Positions 1 to 9,108 of a stretch of DNA of 64,000 bases are shown here, in pieces. The notes under the pieces are model-generated. The model was not told where the DNA came from, did not search any database, and saw only the letters and a program-made list of their open reading frames with translations. The stretch's first letter is position 1, and the number at the start of each line of letters is the position of its first letter. The translations under genes and the position numbers were made by a program. The stretch is taken from contig NZ_PVTS01000001.1 in NCBI RefSeq assembly GCF_003003035.1, forward strand, positions 186,001 to 250,000, written 5' to 3'. This DNA is from Marinilabilia salmonicolor (GTDB taxonomy: Bacteria; Bacteroidota; Bacteroidia; Bacteroidales; Marinilabiliaceae).

Positions 1-2
1 CT

Positions 3-1034
3 GAACTTGTTTATGATTTCGATATTCGTGCCTCCTCTCCTGTTGTTTCCAGAATCTCACACACCTTACCTCAGGCCGGTGAGTCCATTGTAATTTATGG
101 TAGTGGACTTACCGAGATTCATAAAGTTGTTTTCCCCGGAGATGTGGAAGTTACAGAGGGAATTACTTCTGATGAAGAAGGGGAGTATGCTATTGTGACT
201 GTTCCTGATGGTCTTACCGAAGGTGGTTCCATCTTTGTAGAAGGATCAAATGGTGGCGCCTATTCTCCTGCCTACTTTAATTTTAAAGAAGGTGTTATTC
301 TTGATTTCGATGGAAACGGACAACAGGGATTTTGGAGCTGGTCTGAGGATGGTAGCATGATTAATGATGAGGATTTGAAATCTGAAGTTATTGGTCAGGG
401 AAATCTTTCTCAGGGCACTTATGTTCCTCATCGTCCCGATCGTATTGCTTCTTTCCCAATCAATAGCAGTCGAAATACGGAGGTGTGGACGGCCGGAAAC
501 GATGTGGATGACTGGAGAGGTCAGCTTACTCCGTACATCCCTGCAAATACTCCGGTAAACCAGGTGGCGTTCCAGTTCGACATTTTCGTGCCGGAAGCGT
601 GGAGTGAGTCAGGTTTCTTAAAGCTCTGTCTTCACAACAGCTTTAACGGTGGTGAATGGGCTGGTGATGCATACAACTATGTTCCCTGGGTGGAAGATGG
701 CGAGATTGTGCCTTTTGAAACCGATGGCTGGATAACAGTTACTGTTCCTTTCAGTGACTTCTATGCATTCTCAGGAACCGACGAGGAATATACCTTCGAG
801 GATGTATTAGTGGCTCGTGAAGAGTCCAGCTACAAGAATTTCGGAATCTACTTTGAGAATACCGACTTTGCGCTGTCCGATATTACCGGAAATGATTCAG
901 ATGCGACGGAGTTCCCGTCTTCGGAAACATCAGTGGATGTTTATACGGACAACTGGAGAGTGGTTTCTCTGGAGAAACCCACTTATACTGACTTCCCTGA
1001 AGGAGGAGAGCAGACTGAAGAAGTGGTGGAATAG
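3..1034 (+). CDS. Surface glycan-binding protein, SGBP/IPT-TIG type (5' end outside window)
   Basis: The reading frame is open to the left edge of the window, so the N-terminus and its expected lipoprotein signal are missing. The visible start resembles the end of an IPT/TIG-like beta domain (motifs [11 protein letters not shown] and [10 protein letters not shown]), followed by a large domain with aromatic-rich stretches ([25 protein letters not shown]) like the xylan/xyloglucan-binding C-terminal domain of SGBP-B proteins. In Bacteroidota these outer-membrane lipoproteins are encoded between SusD and an endo-acting enzyme and hold the polymer at the surface. The next gene is a GH10 xylanase, which points to xylan as ligand (inference). 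The stop is TAG at 1032, 37 bases before the xylanase start. Confidence 0.8.
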   Translation, partial: ELVYDFDIRASSPVVSRISHTLPQAGESIVIYGSGLTEIHKVVFPGDVEVTEGITSDEEGEYAIVTVPDGLTEGGSIFVEGSNGGAYSPAYFNFKEGVILDFDGNGQQGFWSWSEDGSMINDEDLKSEVIGQGNLSQGTYVPHRPDRIASFPINSSRNTEVWTAGNDVDDWRGQLTPYIPANTPVNQVAFQFDIFVPEAWSESGFLKLCLHNSFNGGEWAGDAYNYVPWVEDGEIVPFETDGWITVTVPFSDFYAFSGTDEEYTFEDVLVAREESSYKNFGIYFENTDFALSDITGNDSDATEFPSSETSVDVYTDNWRVVSLEKPTYTDFPEGGEQTEEVVE

Positions 1035-1071
1035 TAATGCATTTTGTCTCATAAATTAAGAAATGACGATT

Positions 1072-3285
1072 ATGAAATATAAAAAGTTTATCCCGGTGGT
1101 GGCATTGGCAGCACTATTTGCTACCTCCTGTGACGATCAGATGATGGAGTGGGAAGAGAGAGACCCTGCTTCTGAAATCACGGTTGCCGAGATTCCGTTG
1201 AAAATGGAGGAGAAAATTTCACGGTATGATGCACTCAATACTTACACCGATTTTAAACTCGGTGTAGGTGTAGGTGTGGGGCTATATATGGAGCCCGGGC
1301 TGATGGACAGCGTGGTTCATCAGAATTTTGATGAAGTGGTGGCCGGTTATATTATGAAGCATGGCCCCATGGTTCAGAGTGACGGTACCATTGATTTTAC
1401 TACCGCTGATGCTTTTGTTGAGAAAGCCAAAAATGCCGGTTTAAGCGTGTTTGGACACACATTGGTTTGGCACCAGAATCAGGATGCCAGCTATCTCAAT
1501 GGGCTCATTGCTCCTGAAGTTATACCGGAACCGGCAGGTAGCAATCTGTTAGATATTTCAGGTTTGGAAGATGGTAGCTTTACCGGCTGGGCTCGTAATA
1601 ACCAGGGTGATGGTATTACCATTGAAGGAGGTGCAGGAATGGGTGCCGGAACAGATGCAATGAAACTGATTGCTTCTTCCAGTTCAGCTAATTACTGGGA
1701 CTTACAGATTGTAAGTCCTGAGGTTCCCGTGATTGCAGGCCATGAATATCAGGTAACTTTCTTTATCAAGAGTGATCAGCCCGGGGCCGGACGTATCTCC
1801 ATGCCAGGTGCAGCAAATGAATATCCCTGGATCGACTGGATGGGAACAGGTTCTGGAACGGAGGCTTTTGAAACAACTTCCACCTGGCAGCAGGTCCAAT
1901 ATTCGGTGAGCGAGTTTGCCGAAGGTTCTACAGGATTTTCTTTGTCTTTTGATCTGGGATCAGTCCCCGATGTTACGTACTACATTGATGTGAATACTAT
2001 TAAAGTGGTGGATCTGGATGCCGAACCAACTGTTGTTAATATGATCTCTAACGGAGATTTCGAAAATGGAACATTAGACCCATGGAACGGATGGGGAAAT
2101 GAATCGACCAGGGCTGTTTCTGCCGAGGGAGAGGGGTATGGAGACACCGGTTATTCGATGGTGTTGACCAATCCTACAGCTGCGGATTCCTATAGTGCAC
2201 AACAGGTTTATACCTTCGATCAACCGCTGGAAGAGGGAGTTGATTATAGTGTTTCATTTATGATCAAATCTTCGGTTGCTACCACAATTCAGGTTCAATT
2301 GCAAAATCCTGATTATGGCGGTGACTACTACGGCGGTCTCTCTGTTGGAACAACATGGACACCTGTAGAATTTACGGCTACCCCTTCTACAGCAGATAAA
2401 AATAAGTTTGTTTTTGATTTCGGTGCAACAGCGGCAACATTTCATATTGATAATGTTGTGCTGGGTAAAGCACCGCAAGCTCCGTCCGGAGCCCCTGAAC
2501 TGAAAGTAGCCAAAGCACCGACTTACATCGAAAAAACCGATGAAGAAAAAGCTCAGTTGATTGGTGCTGCCATGGAGGATTTTATTACCCAAATGGTCAG
2601 TCATTACAAGAACGACATTACTGCCTGGGATGTGGTAAACGAGCCCATGAACAATGACGGAACTCTGCGTGATGGAAATGTTTCTGATCCTGCCAGTGAT
2701 GAATTCTATTGGCAAAAGTATCTGGGTAAAGACTTTGCAGTTACCGCATTTAACCTGGCACGTGAGCATGGCAACCAGGGTGATATTCTTTTCATTAACG
2801 ATTATGGTTTGGAAAGCAGCATTGCCAAATGTGAAGGTTTGATCGATTATGTGGAATACATCGAGAACCAGGGTGCTACCGTTGATGGCATAGGCACTCA
2901 GATGCACATCAGTATCAATACCAATAAGGACAATATTGTACAAATGTTTGAATTGTTGGCAGCTACCGGAAAAATGATCAAAGTTTCCGAACTTGACGTT
3001 CAGGTATTAACGGACGCTCCTTCTGCAGAGCAGTTTGAGCAGCAGGCTGAAATGTATCAGTTTGTGGCCGATAAATATCGTGAGATTATCCCGGAGGCTC
3101 AGCAGTATGGAATCACCGTTTGGGGAATCAGCGATGCCCCTGCGGAGCATGAAAATTGGTTGCCCGACGATGCTCCCTGTTTGTGGGATGCCGATTACGA
3201 GCGTAAAGTTGCTTACAAGTATTTTGCCGACGGCCTTGCCGGACGTGATGTAAGTGAGGATTTTACCGGTGAATTGGAAGAATAG
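1072..3285 (+). CDS. Endo-1,4-beta-xylanase, GH10, with two CBMs inserted in the catalytic domain
   Basis: Cell-surface lipoprotein with lipobox LFATSC (Cys20), predicted to cut the xylan backbone. The first part of the GH10 barrel (residues about 45-140, motif HTLVWHQN) is interrupted by about 340 residues holding two CBM4/22-like jelly-roll modules (about 155-315 and 323-465, the second opening with NGDFENGTLDPW). The barrel then resumes with DEEKAQLIGAAMEDFI. The acid/base is Glu524 in WDVVNEP and the nucleophile is Glu640 in VSELDV. This inserted-CBM layout is known from Bacteroidota xylan PUL xylanases. I chose the ATG at 1072 because MKYKK begins a canonical signal peptide; an ATG nine bases upstream (1063) is possible. 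A strong terminator follows, so this ends the first operon. Confidence 0.93.
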   Translation: MKYKKFIPVVALAALFATSCDDQMMEWEERDPASEITVAEIPLKMEEKISRYDALNTYTDFKLGVGVGVGLYMEPGLMDSVVHQNFDEVVAGYIMKHGPMVQSDGTIDFTTADAFVEKAKNAGLSVFGHTLVWHQNQDASYLNGLIAPEVIPEPAGSNLLDISGLEDGSFTGWARNNQGDGITIEGGAGMGAGTDAMKLIASSSSANYWDLQIVSPEVPVIAGHEYQVTFFIKSDQPGAGRISMPGAANEYPWIDWMGTGSGTEAFETTSTWQQVQYSVSEFAEGSTGFSLSFDLGSVPDVTYYIDVNTIKVVDLDAEPTVVNMISNGDFENGTLDPWNGWGNESTRAVSAEGEGYGDTGYSMVLTNPTAADSYSAQQVYTFDQPLEEGVDYSVSFMIKSSVATTIQVQLQNPDYGGDYYGGLSVGTTWTPVEFTATPSTADKNKFVFDFGATAATFHIDNVVLGKAPQAPSGAPELKVAKAPTYIEKTDEEKAQLIGAAMEDFITQMVSHYKNDITAWDVVNEPMNNDGTLRDGNVSDPASDEFYWQKYLGKDFAVTAFNLAREHGNQGDILFINDYGLESSIAKCEGLIDYVEYIENQGATVDGIGTQMHISINTNKDNIVQMFELLAATGKMIKVSELDVQVLTDAPSAEQFEQQAEMYQFVADKYREIIPEAQQYGITVWGISDAPAEHENWLPDDAPCLWDADYERKVAYKYFADGLAGRDVSEDFTGELEE

Positions 3286-3317
3286 ATTTTGATGATTCTT
3301 TAGGTTCTTTTTAAGCG

Positions 3318-3352
3318 AAGGCCTGTCGGACTTTTCCGGCAGGCCTTTTTTT
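3318..3352 (+). terminator. Intrinsic terminator of the GH10 operon
   Basis: A GC-rich stem (GGCCTGTCGG paired with CCGGCAGGCC, one G-U pair) is followed by a run of seven T. It lies about 30 bases after the xylanase stop and separates the first xylan operon from the susC operon. Confidence 0.9.
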
Positions 3353-3824
3353 CGTGTGCCGATCTACTGGCTAATCCTTCTTCCGGAAATTGTTTGAGAT
3401 TTAAGAATTGTTTTAAAATATATTGAAGTGTATTGTATTGGCTTTCGTTTTTGTTAAAACTTTTTAACAGAAATCAGTCAATAAAGAAGGGGGTTTTAAA
3501 AATATCCACCATTTTGTGCTTAAAATTTTACCTTTTGGAATAAAAGTACGCCTTAAAAATAATTTTCTCCTCCCAGGGCTTACTACATACTGTTAACTTC
3601 GTGCAAGGAATTTTACAATTTTTTGATGAATCTTTGTTTAGGAATGTTTAGAAGATCGTTTTTATTGATGGATGCTTGAAGAAGTGTAAAATGTCTTAGC
3701 ATGATTATTCATATATAAATGATTTATTAATAAGTCCGATTTCTCAAAAATTCATAATACGTCTCAAAATAGTTATTAATTAATTGTCAAAATTTTAATC
3801 TACTAATCAACAAATTTTATTTCC
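3353..3824. other. AT-rich intergenic region upstream of susC
   Basis: About 470 bases without a credible ORF. It must hold the promoter and any regulator site of the second xylan operon. The nearest match to a Bacteroidota -7 box is AATCTTTG at 3629-3636, but no good -33 TTTG lies at the right distance, so I do not call a promoter. No long inverted repeat was seen. Confidence 0.5.
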
Positions 3825-6800
3825 ATGAGAAAAACTAGTGTTTTTAAAAAGGGAATGATGCTCGCATTGTTTCTTTTTCTATCGGTATCTTTTGTCGCTC
3901 TCTCCCAGGAGGTGAAAGTGACAGGTACAGTAACAGATCCCGCAGGGGGACCTTTACCCGGGGTTAACATTATTGTACAGGGTACTACTACAGGAACCAT
4001 TACCAATGTGGATGGTGTTTATTCTATTGAAGTACCTGCCGATGCAAGTCTGGTCTTTAACTTTATCGGATTTCAGTCTGAAATCATTCCTGTTGAGGGG
4101 CGCCAAACTATTGATGTAGTACTTCAGGAGGAACTAATGTCTCTGGATGAGGTTGTGGTTGTCGGTTACGGTACACAGCGTCAGGAGGCGGTTACGGGTT
4201 CTGTGGCTTCAATGAGGGGCGATGAATTGAGTGAGGTTCCTTCCTCCAATGTGTCAGAAGCACTTCAGGGCAGGGTTGCCGGGGTTCAGATGAGCAGAAC
4301 TTCCACCAAACCAGGATCCGAGATGCAAATCAGAATCCGGGGAACTCGTTCTCTCAATGCCAGCAATGATCCGTTGGTGGTGCTGGATGGTATTCCTTTT
4401 GCGGGTTCTATTGGGGACATCAATCCCAATGATATCAAAAGCATTGACATTCTGAAGGATGCTTCCTCGACTGCTATCTATGGTTCCAGAGGAGCAAATG
4501 GTGTTATCCTGATTACTACAGAGAAAGGCCAAAAAGGTCAAACTGCCACAGTTAACTATCATGGTTATTATGGTGTCAAGAGTCTTTTTGCCGAATATCC
4601 AATGATGGATGGCCCTGACTTTGTGGCTTTACGCCAGGCAGCCGGGCAATTTACAAATACCGTTGACGAATTTGATGATGTGAATACAAACTGGCAGGAT
4701 TTGTTTTATTCTTCTGCCATGGTCACAAGTCATGACCTAAGTGTTTCAGGGGGGGCAGATAAGGCCAGTTACAACTTTGGAGTTGGGTATTACAAGGATG
4801 AAGCTGTTATTCCCGGTCAGAATTATGAAAGGATATCCTTTAGAGGCACTCTTGATCAGGAAATAGGTGATTATGTTCGTGTTGGGTTTACCTCGAATAA
4901 TAACTACTCAGTTTCTAATGGCAATAACATGGGGCTCTATGGTGTATTGAGTATGTCACCGATTGCAGATCCGTTCAACGAGGATGGGACCACCAAAAGA
5001 ACCGTTAATATGCCACTTGATGAGCAGTGGGTTTATACCGAGGATGTTGTGAATGACCTTGGTGATGCCTGGATTGATCAGGACAAAGCTTTTGGTTCTT
5101 ACAATACCCTGTTTGCAGAGGTTGGTATTCCCGGGATTGAAGGGTTGAAGTACAGAGCGAACCTCGGATTAAACTTCCGTACAAAGAATGAGGGTGAATA
5201 TACCGGTGAGGGAGTATTTAGTTCCAATCCAACGACTGAGTCAACAGCAATGGTAGCTAATTCGTTGACCACTAATTGGGCTATTGAGAATTTGCTTACC
5301 TATGATCGCACTTTTAACGGGAAGCATAATCTGAATGTTGTCGCACTATACTCAGCAGAGGAAACACGCTACAACAGATCACATATGTCTGCTAAAGATA
5401 TTCCTTCGGATAAATTTCAATTTTACAACCTTGGACATGCTCAGGGGGAGAAAACTATTAATCCGGACAATCAGGATTATAGCGTTAGTGGTTTGATGTC
5501 ATGGATGGGACGTGTGATGTATTCCTTCCAAAGTAAGTATATGTTGATGGCCACATTTAGGTCTGATGCTTCTTCCCGTTTGGCTGAAGGGAAAAAATGG
5601 CACTCTTATCCTGCAGTTTCTGCCGGTTGGAATATATCTGAAGAGTCCTTTATGGATAATGTTGATTTTGTTAACCGTCTGAAGCTTCGTGTTGGATATG
5701 GACAAACTTCTAACCAGGCTGTGGATCCATATAAAACACTTGGCCGCTTAAATATGCGTCCTTACAATTTTGGAAGTGAGTATGCTACCGGCATGTATGT
5801 TAGCGAATTGCCTAACGATGAGCTGGGCTGGGAATTTTCCGAGACCTGGAACTATGGTATCGATTTTTCTCTGTTAAGGCATCGTCTCTCCGGTAGTTTT
5901 GAGTATTATGTTCAAAATACTAAAGACCTGTTGTTGAGTGTAAATATGCCGGGTACTTCAGGTGTTGGCAGTTACATGGCAAATGTGGGAGAAACCCGGA
6001 ATAAAGGTTTTGAGGTATCTCTTAACGGGGTAATTATTGATGACAGGAACGGTTGGACATGGGAAGCCGGAATAAACCTTTATTCTAACAATAACGAACT
6101 CGTAGCTCTATCATCAGGTCGTGAGATCGATGAAAGTAACTGGTGGTTTGTAGGACATCCCATTAATGTTATTTATGATTATGAGCGTATCGGACTTTGG
6201 CAGGAGGATGATCCCTATCTCGATATACTGGAGCCCGGTGGAAATGCGGGCATGATTAAAGTAAAATATGATGGGGAGTATAATGAAGATGGAACTCCCG
6301 TTCGCCGTATTGGCTCTGATGATCGCCAGATTATTGAAGTTGATCCAAACTTCCAGGGAGGATTTAACACAAGAGTTGCCTACAAAAACTTTGATTTTAC
6401 AGCTATCGGGGCCTTCCAAAACGGAGGAACTCTTATTAGTACTCTCTATTCTGCCAATGGTTACCTTAATATGTTGAGTGGTCGCAGGGGAAATGTGGAT
6501 GTCGATTATTGGACTCCCCAAAATACCGGCGCCCGTTATCCTAAACCAGGTGGGCTTACCAGTGGTGATAACCCTAAATACGGTAATACCCTTGGTTATT
6601 TTAATGCTTCTTATCTTAAAGTGCGTGCAATGACTTTGGGATATAACTTCGATCGTGACGGATGGCTGGATAGAACTGGTCTGAACAATCTGAGAGTATA
6701 TTTTACTGTTCAGAATCCTTTTGTGCTCTTCTCACCATATTATGATGAGTCAGGCATGGATCCTGAAACAAACTCTTATGCAGATGAGAATGTGGCGGTT

Positions 6801-6890
6801 ACTGATCAAATGCAGGAACGACTGCTTACAATTGGTACCAACACACCCTCTACAAGAAACTTCTTATTTGGTATTAATCTGACATTCTAA
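3825..6890 (+). CDS. susC: SusC/RagA-type TonB-dependent outer-membrane transporter
   Basis: At 1021 residues it has the normal SusC length. It has a signal peptide (cleaved near VALSQ), then a CarboxypepD_reg-like beta-sandwich (about 30-115, KVTGTVTDPAGGPLPGVN), the SusC plug signature (LDEVVVVGYGTQRQEAVTGS; later SRGANGVILITT) and a 22-strand barrel ending in the terminal Phe typical of outer-membrane proteins. With SusD, 12 bases downstream, it imports large oligosaccharides. The downstream GH115, GH67 and GH43 genes indicate glucuronoxylo-oligosaccharides as substrate (inference from context). First gene of the second xylan operon. Confidence 0.95.
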   Translation: MRKTSVFKKGMMLALFLFLSVSFVALSQEVKVTGTVTDPAGGPLPGVNIIVQGTTTGTITNVDGVYSIEVPADASLVFNFIGFQSEIIPVEGRQTIDVVLQEELMSLDEVVVVGYGTQRQEAVTGSVASMRGDELSEVPSSNVSEALQGRVAGVQMSRTSTKPGSEMQIRIRGTRSLNASNDPLVVLDGIPFAGSIGDINPNDIKSIDILKDASSTAIYGSRGANGVILITTEKGQKGQTATVNYHGYYGVKSLFAEYPMMDGPDFVALRQAAGQFTNTVDEFDDVNTNWQDLFYSSAMVTSHDLSVSGGADKASYNFGVGYYKDEAVIPGQNYERISFRGTLDQEIGDYVRVGFTSNNNYSVSNGNNMGLYGVLSMSPIADPFNEDGTTKRTVNMPLDEQWVYTEDVVNDLGDAWIDQDKAFGSYNTLFAEVGIPGIEGLKYRANLGLNFRTKNEGEYTGEGVFSSNPTTESTAMVANSLTTNWAIENLLTYDRTFNGKHNLNVVALYSAEETRYNRSHMSAKDIPSDKFQFYNLGHAQGEKTINPDNQDYSVSGLMSWMGRVMYSFQSKYMLMATFRSDASSRLAEGKKWHSYPAVSAGWNISEESFMDNVDFVNRLKLRVGYGQTSNQAVDPYKTLGRLNMRPYNFGSEYATGMYVSELPNDELGWEFSETWNYGIDFSLLRHRLSGSFEYYVQNTKDLLLSVNMPGTSGVGSYMANVGETRNKGFEVSLNGVIIDDRNGWTWEAGINLYSNNNELVALSSGREIDESNWWFVGHPINVIYDYERIGLWQEDDPYLDILEPGGNAGMIKVKYDGEYNEDGTPVRRIGSDDRQIIEVDPNFQGGFNTRVAYKNFDFTAIGAFQNGGTLISTLYSANGYLNMLSGRRGNVDVDYWTPQNTGARYPKPGGLTSGDNPKYGNTLGYFNASYLKVRAMTLGYNFDRDGWLDRTGLNNLRVYFTVQNPFVLFSPYYDESGMDPETNSYADENVAVTDQMQERLLTIGTNTPSTRNFLFGINLTF

Positions 6891-6902
6891 AATATAATTA
6901 CA

Positions 6903-8861
6903 ATGAAATATAAGTTTATAAAAGGTCTTTTGGGGACTGCGTTTTTTGCATTTCTTCTAATGGGATGTTCTGATGTTCTGGAGGAAAAACCCCGAAGCAT
7001 TTATGAGCCATCTTTCTTTAAAACGGAGAGAGGTGTGGAAAGTGGTATTACTGCTCTGTATGCCCAACTTAGATATGTGTATGGACAAGGCTATTTTTAC
7101 AATGCCTGTTTGACTGGAACCGATGAAGTGACTTATGCTCAAAGTGCCGATGGTAACTTTAAAGATATGGATCTTTCAGGAGCCGGATCTCTTACTTCAA
7201 CCAGTAGCCGTGCTGATGTACTTTGGGGCAATGCCTTCACAAGTATCAATACTGCCAATGGTATTATTGAAAATGCAGAAGAAGTAGGATCTATTTCTGA
7301 TGCACTGGTTGCTGAGGCTCGTTTCTTCAGAGCATTTAATTATTTTATGCTTGTTCAAACTTTTGGTGGTGTACCATTGGATTTGGGTGCAGGAGAATTG
7401 GCTTTTAATACTTCAACTTCCAGATATTCTAAAAGGAATACTGTTTCTGAGGTGTATTCTAAGGTTATTTTTCCTGATCTTTTAACTGCTGTGGAGAATC
7501 TTCCGGTCGATCAGAGAGTGACAGGTGGGGTAACCAAGACTGTGGCCCGTCTTTTCCTTTCTAAAGCATACCTGACTTATGGCTGGTGGTTAGAGAATCC
7601 TAAAAACATTCCTACCTATCCTGAAACAGACAGAAATGATCCTGACGGACATGATGCTCAATGGTATTTTCAACAGGCGTATGATGTAGCAACTTTTGCC
7701 ATTGAAAATCCCGGCCCTTATGGTCTTCAGCCTACTTTTTATGATGTGAATCTGGCTCAGAATGACCGGAATAGTGAAATTTTGCTGTATGCTGATCATA
7801 CTGAGGATAGTGAATACTATAATGGATCCAGTCTTACATATAATGGAGGAAGTGCTCCTGCCAACTTTGCTGTTTGGTTCATGACATGGAACTATATTAA
7901 TACAAAAAGTGGTGCTGATCCTAATTGGAACGAGCGGGTAAGCCCGGTATTGCGTGAAGCGGCACAGCCCTTGGGCCGTCCATGGACAAGAATGTGTCCC
8001 ACAATTGAAGTTGTAACCGAGACTTTTGCCGAGAAAACACTGGATTCCCGTTTCGATGGAACATTTACTACGGTTTATCGTGCCAACTGGCCAAAAGGTG
8101 GAACTGATCTGGATGTTGTTTACAATGCAAACAATATGACCGTCGCTCCGGGGGAACCAATTCTTACCTTCCTTGAGGATGAACCTGCTGTGGAGGTGGA
8201 TTATTCCAACGATCCATATAAAAGTGATATTGGTGCCGGCGTGATTCCAGGTAGAGCAGATTATGTGATTCCTCCAAGCGGTATTAGCCGTTTAAGATAT
8301 CCCGGCCTTTGGAAACTTGGTGTTTACCGTACCGATAATAATGGAGGTCTTGGTCAACCCAACGCCGGAAGTACCAGACCCTTTAATATCGCTAAATTCT
8401 CTGAATTCTACTTTATTGCTGCCGAAGCTGCGGTGAAAGGTGCTGCCACTACTGCAGGAATGACTGCGAGAGATCTTATCAATGTGATTCGTGGTCGCGC
8501 CGGAAATTGGAGATGGGATAACAATGGAAATGCTCCGAAAAATGAGGATTTTAGTCAGGAAATGATGGATGCGACTCCTGCTGACGTTGACGTTGAGTAT
8601 ATTCTTGCCGAGCGTTCTCGCGAATATTACGGTGAAGGGTACCGCTGGTATGATTTGGTGCGTACTCAAATGTGGCGTGAGCTTTCATCTGAATATAGCA
8701 TTGGTTCAGCATCATTGGATGAACAAGGTAATGAACCCGACTTGTTTACACGTGAAATTCAGGACTTCCATTATCTGCGTCCAATACCCCAGGGGCAATT
8801 AGATGCTATGGAGATGGACGAGGCTGAGAAAGCTGCTTATCAGAATCCGGGGTATAATTAA
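6903..8861 (+). CDS. susD: SusD/RagB-type glycan-binding lipoprotein
   Basis: Lipoprotein with lipobox LLMGC (Cys22) and the SusD helical fold; the TPR-like segment EARFFRAFNYFMLVQTFGG is diagnostic. It is 652 residues, slightly above the usual 500-600. It forms the lid over the SusC barrel and passes oligosaccharide into it. The gene starts 12 bases after susC and is surely co-transcribed with it. Its 3' side is separated from the glycosidase genes by a hairpin (8961-8998). Ligand specificity (glucuronoxylan) is inferred only from the operon. Confidence 0.95.
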   Translation: MKYKFIKGLLGTAFFAFLLMGCSDVLEEKPRSIYEPSFFKTERGVESGITALYAQLRYVYGQGYFYNACLTGTDEVTYAQSADGNFKDMDLSGAGSLTSTSSRADVLWGNAFTSINTANGIIENAEEVGSISDALVAEARFFRAFNYFMLVQTFGGVPLDLGAGELAFNTSTSRYSKRNTVSEVYSKVIFPDLLTAVENLPVDQRVTGGVTKTVARLFLSKAYLTYGWWLENPKNIPTYPETDRNDPDGHDAQWYFQQAYDVATFAIENPGPYGLQPTFYDVNLAQNDRNSEILLYADHTEDSEYYNGSSLTYNGGSAPANFAVWFMTWNYINTKSGADPNWNERVSPVLREAAQPLGRPWTRMCPTIEVVTETFAEKTLDSRFDGTFTTVYRANWPKGGTDLDVVYNANNMTVAPGEPILTFLEDEPAVEVDYSNDPYKSDIGAGVIPGRADYVIPPSGISRLRYPGLWKLGVYRTDNNGGLGQPNAGSTRPFNIAKFSEFYFIAAEAAVKGAATTAGMTARDLINVIRGRAGNWRWDNNGNAPKNEDFSQEMMDATPADVDVEYILAERSREYYGEGYRWYDLVRTQMWRELSSEYSIGSASLDEQGNEPDLFTREIQDFHYLRPIPQGQLDAMEMDEAEKAAYQNPGYN

Positions 8862-8960
8862 TGAGTGTTCTGAAATTCTATTTTTAAATTAAATAATCAT
8901 GCAAGTTTTATCCTGTTTTTTTAAGCAAGTTATCTTGGATAAAGCTTCTTAGATAGTATC

Positions 8961-9005
8961 AATAGATTGGTTGCACTTTCATGTGTGACCAATCTATTAT
9001 TTTAA
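8961..9005 (+). terminator. Intercistronic hairpin/partial terminator between susD and the GH genes
   Basis: Nearly perfect stem (AATAGATTGGT paired with ACCAATCTATT, then CAC/GTG) followed by a T-rich tract. It lies within a 247-base gap inside an otherwise tight operon. Such a site would lower read-through, or protect the susCD message 3' end, giving more SusC/D than enzyme. The effect is inference; the hairpin is seen. Confidence 0.7.
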
Positions 9006-9108
9006 ACACATTTGAATTTTGGGGATTTATCATTGAGGAATGGTTGCTGATTGATTGCCAATCCAAACAGTCTTATTATCTCAAAAAAGAAAGTTAAAAA
9101 ACATTGTT

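Noticed and set aside
2254-2943. 229-codon ORF on the minus strand inside the GH10 gene
   Set aside because: It is antisense to a well-supported catalytic domain and its translation resembles no known protein; a shadow frame.
3600-3660. Candidate susC promoter at AATCTTTG
   Set aside because: First base deviates from TAnnTTTG and no TTTG is found about 20 bases upstream.
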